From an uncultured Veillonella sp. (GTDB lineage: Bacteria > Bacillota > Negativicutes > Veillonellales > Veillonellaceae): DNA of 64,000 bases. Position numbers and translations under genes: made by a program. Under the pieces are notes generated by a model, which was given only the letters and a program-made list of their open reading frames with translations, was not told where the DNA came from and ran no database searches. Positions 62,149-64,000 of the stretch are shown here, one piece after another. The stretch spans positions 1 through 64,000 of the forward strand of contig NZ_CALJON010000031.1 in NCBI RefSeq assembly GCF_937981445.1. The letters run 5' to 3'. Each line of letters begins with the position of its first letter. The first letter of the stretch is position 1.

Positions 62149-62240
62149 TCAGAGTAAAACTTCTATTGTCTTGTGAATACATATACTAACTTTTAGATAG
62201 AGTAATTGGCAATTTAATAAGTAGGAAGGAGGTGAATCTG

Positions 62241-62912
62241 ATGGAATTACATGCAGGACAGCATACGGTAGTTCATATGTGGGGCATGGCATTTAATATG
62301 GATACTCTATATATGACATGGCTAGTATTTGGTATTCTTATCGTATTAGCATATTTTGCCACTCGGCAGTGTAGAATGGTACCCAGTGGAATGCAAAATG
62401 GCGTGGAAATGGTGCTTGAGATTATTGGCAATCAGTTTAAAGGACCACTTGGCGAGCATTTCAACAAATTAACGGCCTTATTATTTACGTTCTTCTTCTT
62501 CATTTTTGTAAGTAATGAGCTCGGTTTGCTACCAAGTCCTCACATTTTAGTATCACCAACAAGTGATTTGAATACGACCTTGGGCTTAGCACTTGCTAGT
62601 TCAGTCAGTGTTTGGGTCATTGGCTTGCGGATTAAGGGTGTTGGTTATTTGAAACATTATTTTCAACCATTTGCTGTATTCGCAATATTTCATTTGATTG
62701 AAGAAATTTCAAAGCCGGTTACATTAAGCTTCCGTTTGTTTGGTAATATTATAGCCGGGGAAATCGTATTGGAGCTATTAAATAATTTAGCCCCATATTT
62801 AGCGCCAATTATTTGGATAGCCTTTAGTTTGGTTATTGGTGTTATTCAAGCCTTTGTATTTACGATTCTTGTTACATCCTATTTAGGTATGGCGATTGCG
62901 GATGAACATTAA
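62241..62912 (+). CDS. atpB: ATP synthase F0 subunit a
   Basis: A 223-residue inner-membrane subunit that forms the ion path next to the c ring. The essential Arg is in LSFRLFGNIIAGEIV, and the C-terminal block FSLVIGVIQAFVFTILVTSYL is typical. The ATG at 62241 has AAGGAGG 7 nt upstream; a GTG nine bases earlier lies in the ribosome site. It is slightly shorter than the E. coli subunit. Confidence 0.95.
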   Translation: MELHAGQHTVVHMWGMAFNMDTLYMTWLVFGILIVLAYFATRQCRMVPSGMQNGVEMVLEIIGNQFKGPLGEHFNKLTALLFTFFFFIFVSNELGLLPSPHILVSPTSDLNTTLGLALASSVSVWVIGLRIKGVGYLKHYFQPFAVFAIFHLIEEISKPVTLSFRLFGNIIAGEIVLELLNNLAPYLAPIIWIAFSLVIGVIQAFVFTILVTSYLGMAIADEH

Positions 62913-62974
62913 TTCTATCGTTTTCTCAGTTCATAATGTAAGAAATTATTTTATTATTTAGGAGGATTTTTATT

Positions 62975-63232
62975 ATGGAAAAAGCGATTTTGTTATCAGT
63001 TAGCGTATTTAGTGCATGTTTCGTAGCAGGTTTAGCAGCATTAGCAGCAGCATTTGGTGATGCTTTTGCAGCAAGTAAAGCTTTTGATGGTATGACTCGT
63101 CAACCTGAAATGGCTGGTAAAATTATGACTAACTTATTCATCGTTATCGGCTTAATCGAAGCGATTCCAATCATTGCTATCGTTATCGCAATCGTACTTG
63201 TATTTACTGATACTGTTGTAGGTAAATTATAA
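62975..63232 (+). CDS. atpE: ATP synthase F0 subunit c
   Basis: An 85-residue hairpin of two helices that forms the rotor ring. The ion-binding Glu62 is in GLIEAIPIIAIV, and the loop RQPE (42-45) is present. In helix 1 the usual Gly-rich GxGxGxG run is replaced by an Ala-rich AALAAAFGDAFA, with Asp29 at the place where Na+-type rings carry Gln32 or Glu32 (33 residues before the helix 2 Glu). The residue after Glu62 is Ala, not the Ser of Na+ rings. AGGAGG lies 8 nt upstream of the start. Confidence 0.95.
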   Translation: MEKAILLSVSVFSACFVAGLAALAAAFGDAFAASKAFDGMTRQPEMAGKIMTNLFIVIGLIEAIPIIAIVIAIVLVFTDTVVGKL

Positions 63233-63299
63233 TCTGGTTGTTATAAATTGAACAAAACAGGTAAGCAGAATTAATCCATTTTAAGAGGGGGTTACGCCG

Positions 63300-63791
63300 T
63301 TGGTAGAAGTAAACGGTACATTGCTAGTTCAATTTATCAATTTCTTTATTTTGTTTGCGATTTTAGCAAAATTTGCTTTCAAACCTCTACAAAAAATTAT
63401 GACAGAACGTCGCAATAAAATTGAGGGTGATCTTGCAAATGCTCAAGCTACTTTAGAAGCAGCCGAAGCAACAAAAAAAGAGTATGAAGCACAGTTAACT
63501 AATGCTCGTAAAGAAGCACAAGCTATTGTAGAAGCGGCAGCTAAACAAGCGGAAAGCAATACGCAAGCTCAAATTAAAGAATTAAGAGAACAGCTAGTAC
63601 GCGAAAAAGAAGAAGCTCGTCTTGATATTGAACGAGAACGAGCAAAAGCATTGCAACAGATACGAGAAGATATGGTTACGCTTTCCGTAGCTGTGGCAGG
63701 TAAAATTGTAGCCAAAAATCTTGATAGTCAAGCTAATATGGATTTGATTAAAGATGCAATCTCCAAGCTTGATAGTAAAGCGATAGGGTGA
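63300..63791 (+). CDS. atpF: ATP synthase F0 subunit b
   Basis: A 163-residue peripheral-stalk subunit. One membrane helix (about residues 7-25, LLVQFINFFILFAILAKFAF) is followed by a long charged coiled coil rich in Ala, Glu, Gln and Lys. It starts with TTG, with GAGGGGG 9 nt upstream; no in-frame ATG precedes the helix. It ends 4 bp before atpH. Confidence 0.94.
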   Translation: MVEVNGTLLVQFINFFILFAILAKFAFKPLQKIMTERRNKIEGDLANAQATLEAAEATKKEYEAQLTNARKEAQAIVEAAAKQAESNTQAQIKELREQLVREKEEARLDIERERAKALQQIREDMVTLSVAVAGKIVAKNLDSQANMDLIKDAISKLDSKAIG

Positions 63792-63795
63792 TGGT

Positions 63796-64000
63796 ATGAG
63801 TGTAGACATTGTAACAGATAAATACAGTACCGCTATCTTTGAATTGGCACAAGAAGGCAACGTTCTTGAAGAGATGGAAAAAGATCTCACTTATGTAAAG
63901 GATGTTATGGATACGCAGCCGGAACTCGGCACATTATTATTGTACCCAGCCTTAGAAACACAAGCAAAATGTGATGTGATGACCAAAATCTTTGGCCAAT
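63796..64000 (+). CDS. atpH: ATP synthase F1 subunit delta (partial, runs off the window)
   Basis: The first 68 codons of the delta subunit, starting at ATG 63796. The sequence VDIVTDKYSTAIFELAQE, then LEEMEKDLTYVKDVMDTQPEL and LLLYPALETQAKCDVMTKIF, fits the N-terminal helical domain of delta/OSCP. It starts 4 bp after atpF and is cut by the window edge. Confidence 0.9.
   Translation, partial: MSVDIVTDKYSTAIFELAQEGNVLEEMEKDLTYVKDVMDTQPELGTLLLYPALETQAKCDVMTKIFGQ

Overview
The window most likely comes from Veillonella or a very close relative in the Negativicutes, which are Firmicutes with an outer membrane. The evidence is a mix of two kinds of traits. Low-GC Firmicute regulation is present: a T-box leader on ileS, a TPP riboswitch on thiC, strong AGGAGG ribosome binding sites and an E. 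coli-like sigma-70 promoter vocabulary. Outer-membrane machinery is also present: three TonB-dependent receptors, ExbB/ExbD/TonB and a YadA-type trimeric autotransporter. A lactate-oxidising cluster with two LctP permeases fits the lactate lifestyle of Veillonella. The species call is an inference from gene content; no database search was possible.

Layout. 1-9200: an APC-family amino acid permease, an EF-G-like GTPase, a YhcH-family protein, a DMT transporter, a secreted protein of unknown function, an ArsR regulator and an MFS exporter. 9248-12433: ileS under T-box control. 13380-16541: a trimeric autotransporter gene split by one in-frame stop. 17101-18352: a HAD phosphatase and a 2[4Fe-4S] ferredoxin. 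18682-34256: a 15.6 kb iron, heme or cobalamin-type uptake island, all on the plus strand, with two FecCD ABC systems (one and two permeases), two related TonB receptors on either side of exbB-exbD-tonB, and a siderophore-type receptor. 34372-37823: thiC and guaA. 38093-39060: a decaying patch with a Fic gene cut by a stop codon and a 3'-truncated acetyltransferase. 39282-40696: an EamA exporter and a DUF523 protein.

40906-45589 (minus strand): lctP, a lactate-oxidase-family flavoenzyme and a second lctP, with an array of 12-bp palindromes at the promoter of the oxidase-lctP operon. 46497-49648: dapF, ptsI (Enzyme I) and ptsH (HPr). 50078-54917: a Nim-like flavoprotein, ispE coupled to a GntR/FCD regulator, and two YitT paralogues. 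55138-61002: pgm, an ACT-domain protein, a UPF0210 (PFL-like) protein, a WecA/TagO-type transferase and UDP-GlcNAc 2-epimerase. 61526-64000: the start of the ATP synthase operon (atpZ-I-B-E-F-H); atpH runs off the window.

How the genes fit together. The uptake island contains every layer of TonB-dependent import: outer-membrane gates, energiser, binding proteins, permeases and ATPases. The lactate cluster brings lactate in and oxidises it. wecA and wecB both act in GlcNAc/ManNAc-containing surface glycan synthesis. No tRNA, rRNA, CRISPR array, IS element or prophage was recognised. The most notable signals are: an ArsR gene whose promoter leaves almost no room for a 5' leader; the operator array; nonsense-interrupted adhesin and Fic genes, each explicable by one C-to-T change in a Gln codon; an ATP synthase c subunit with acidic residues in both helices; and several structured, gene-free repeats.
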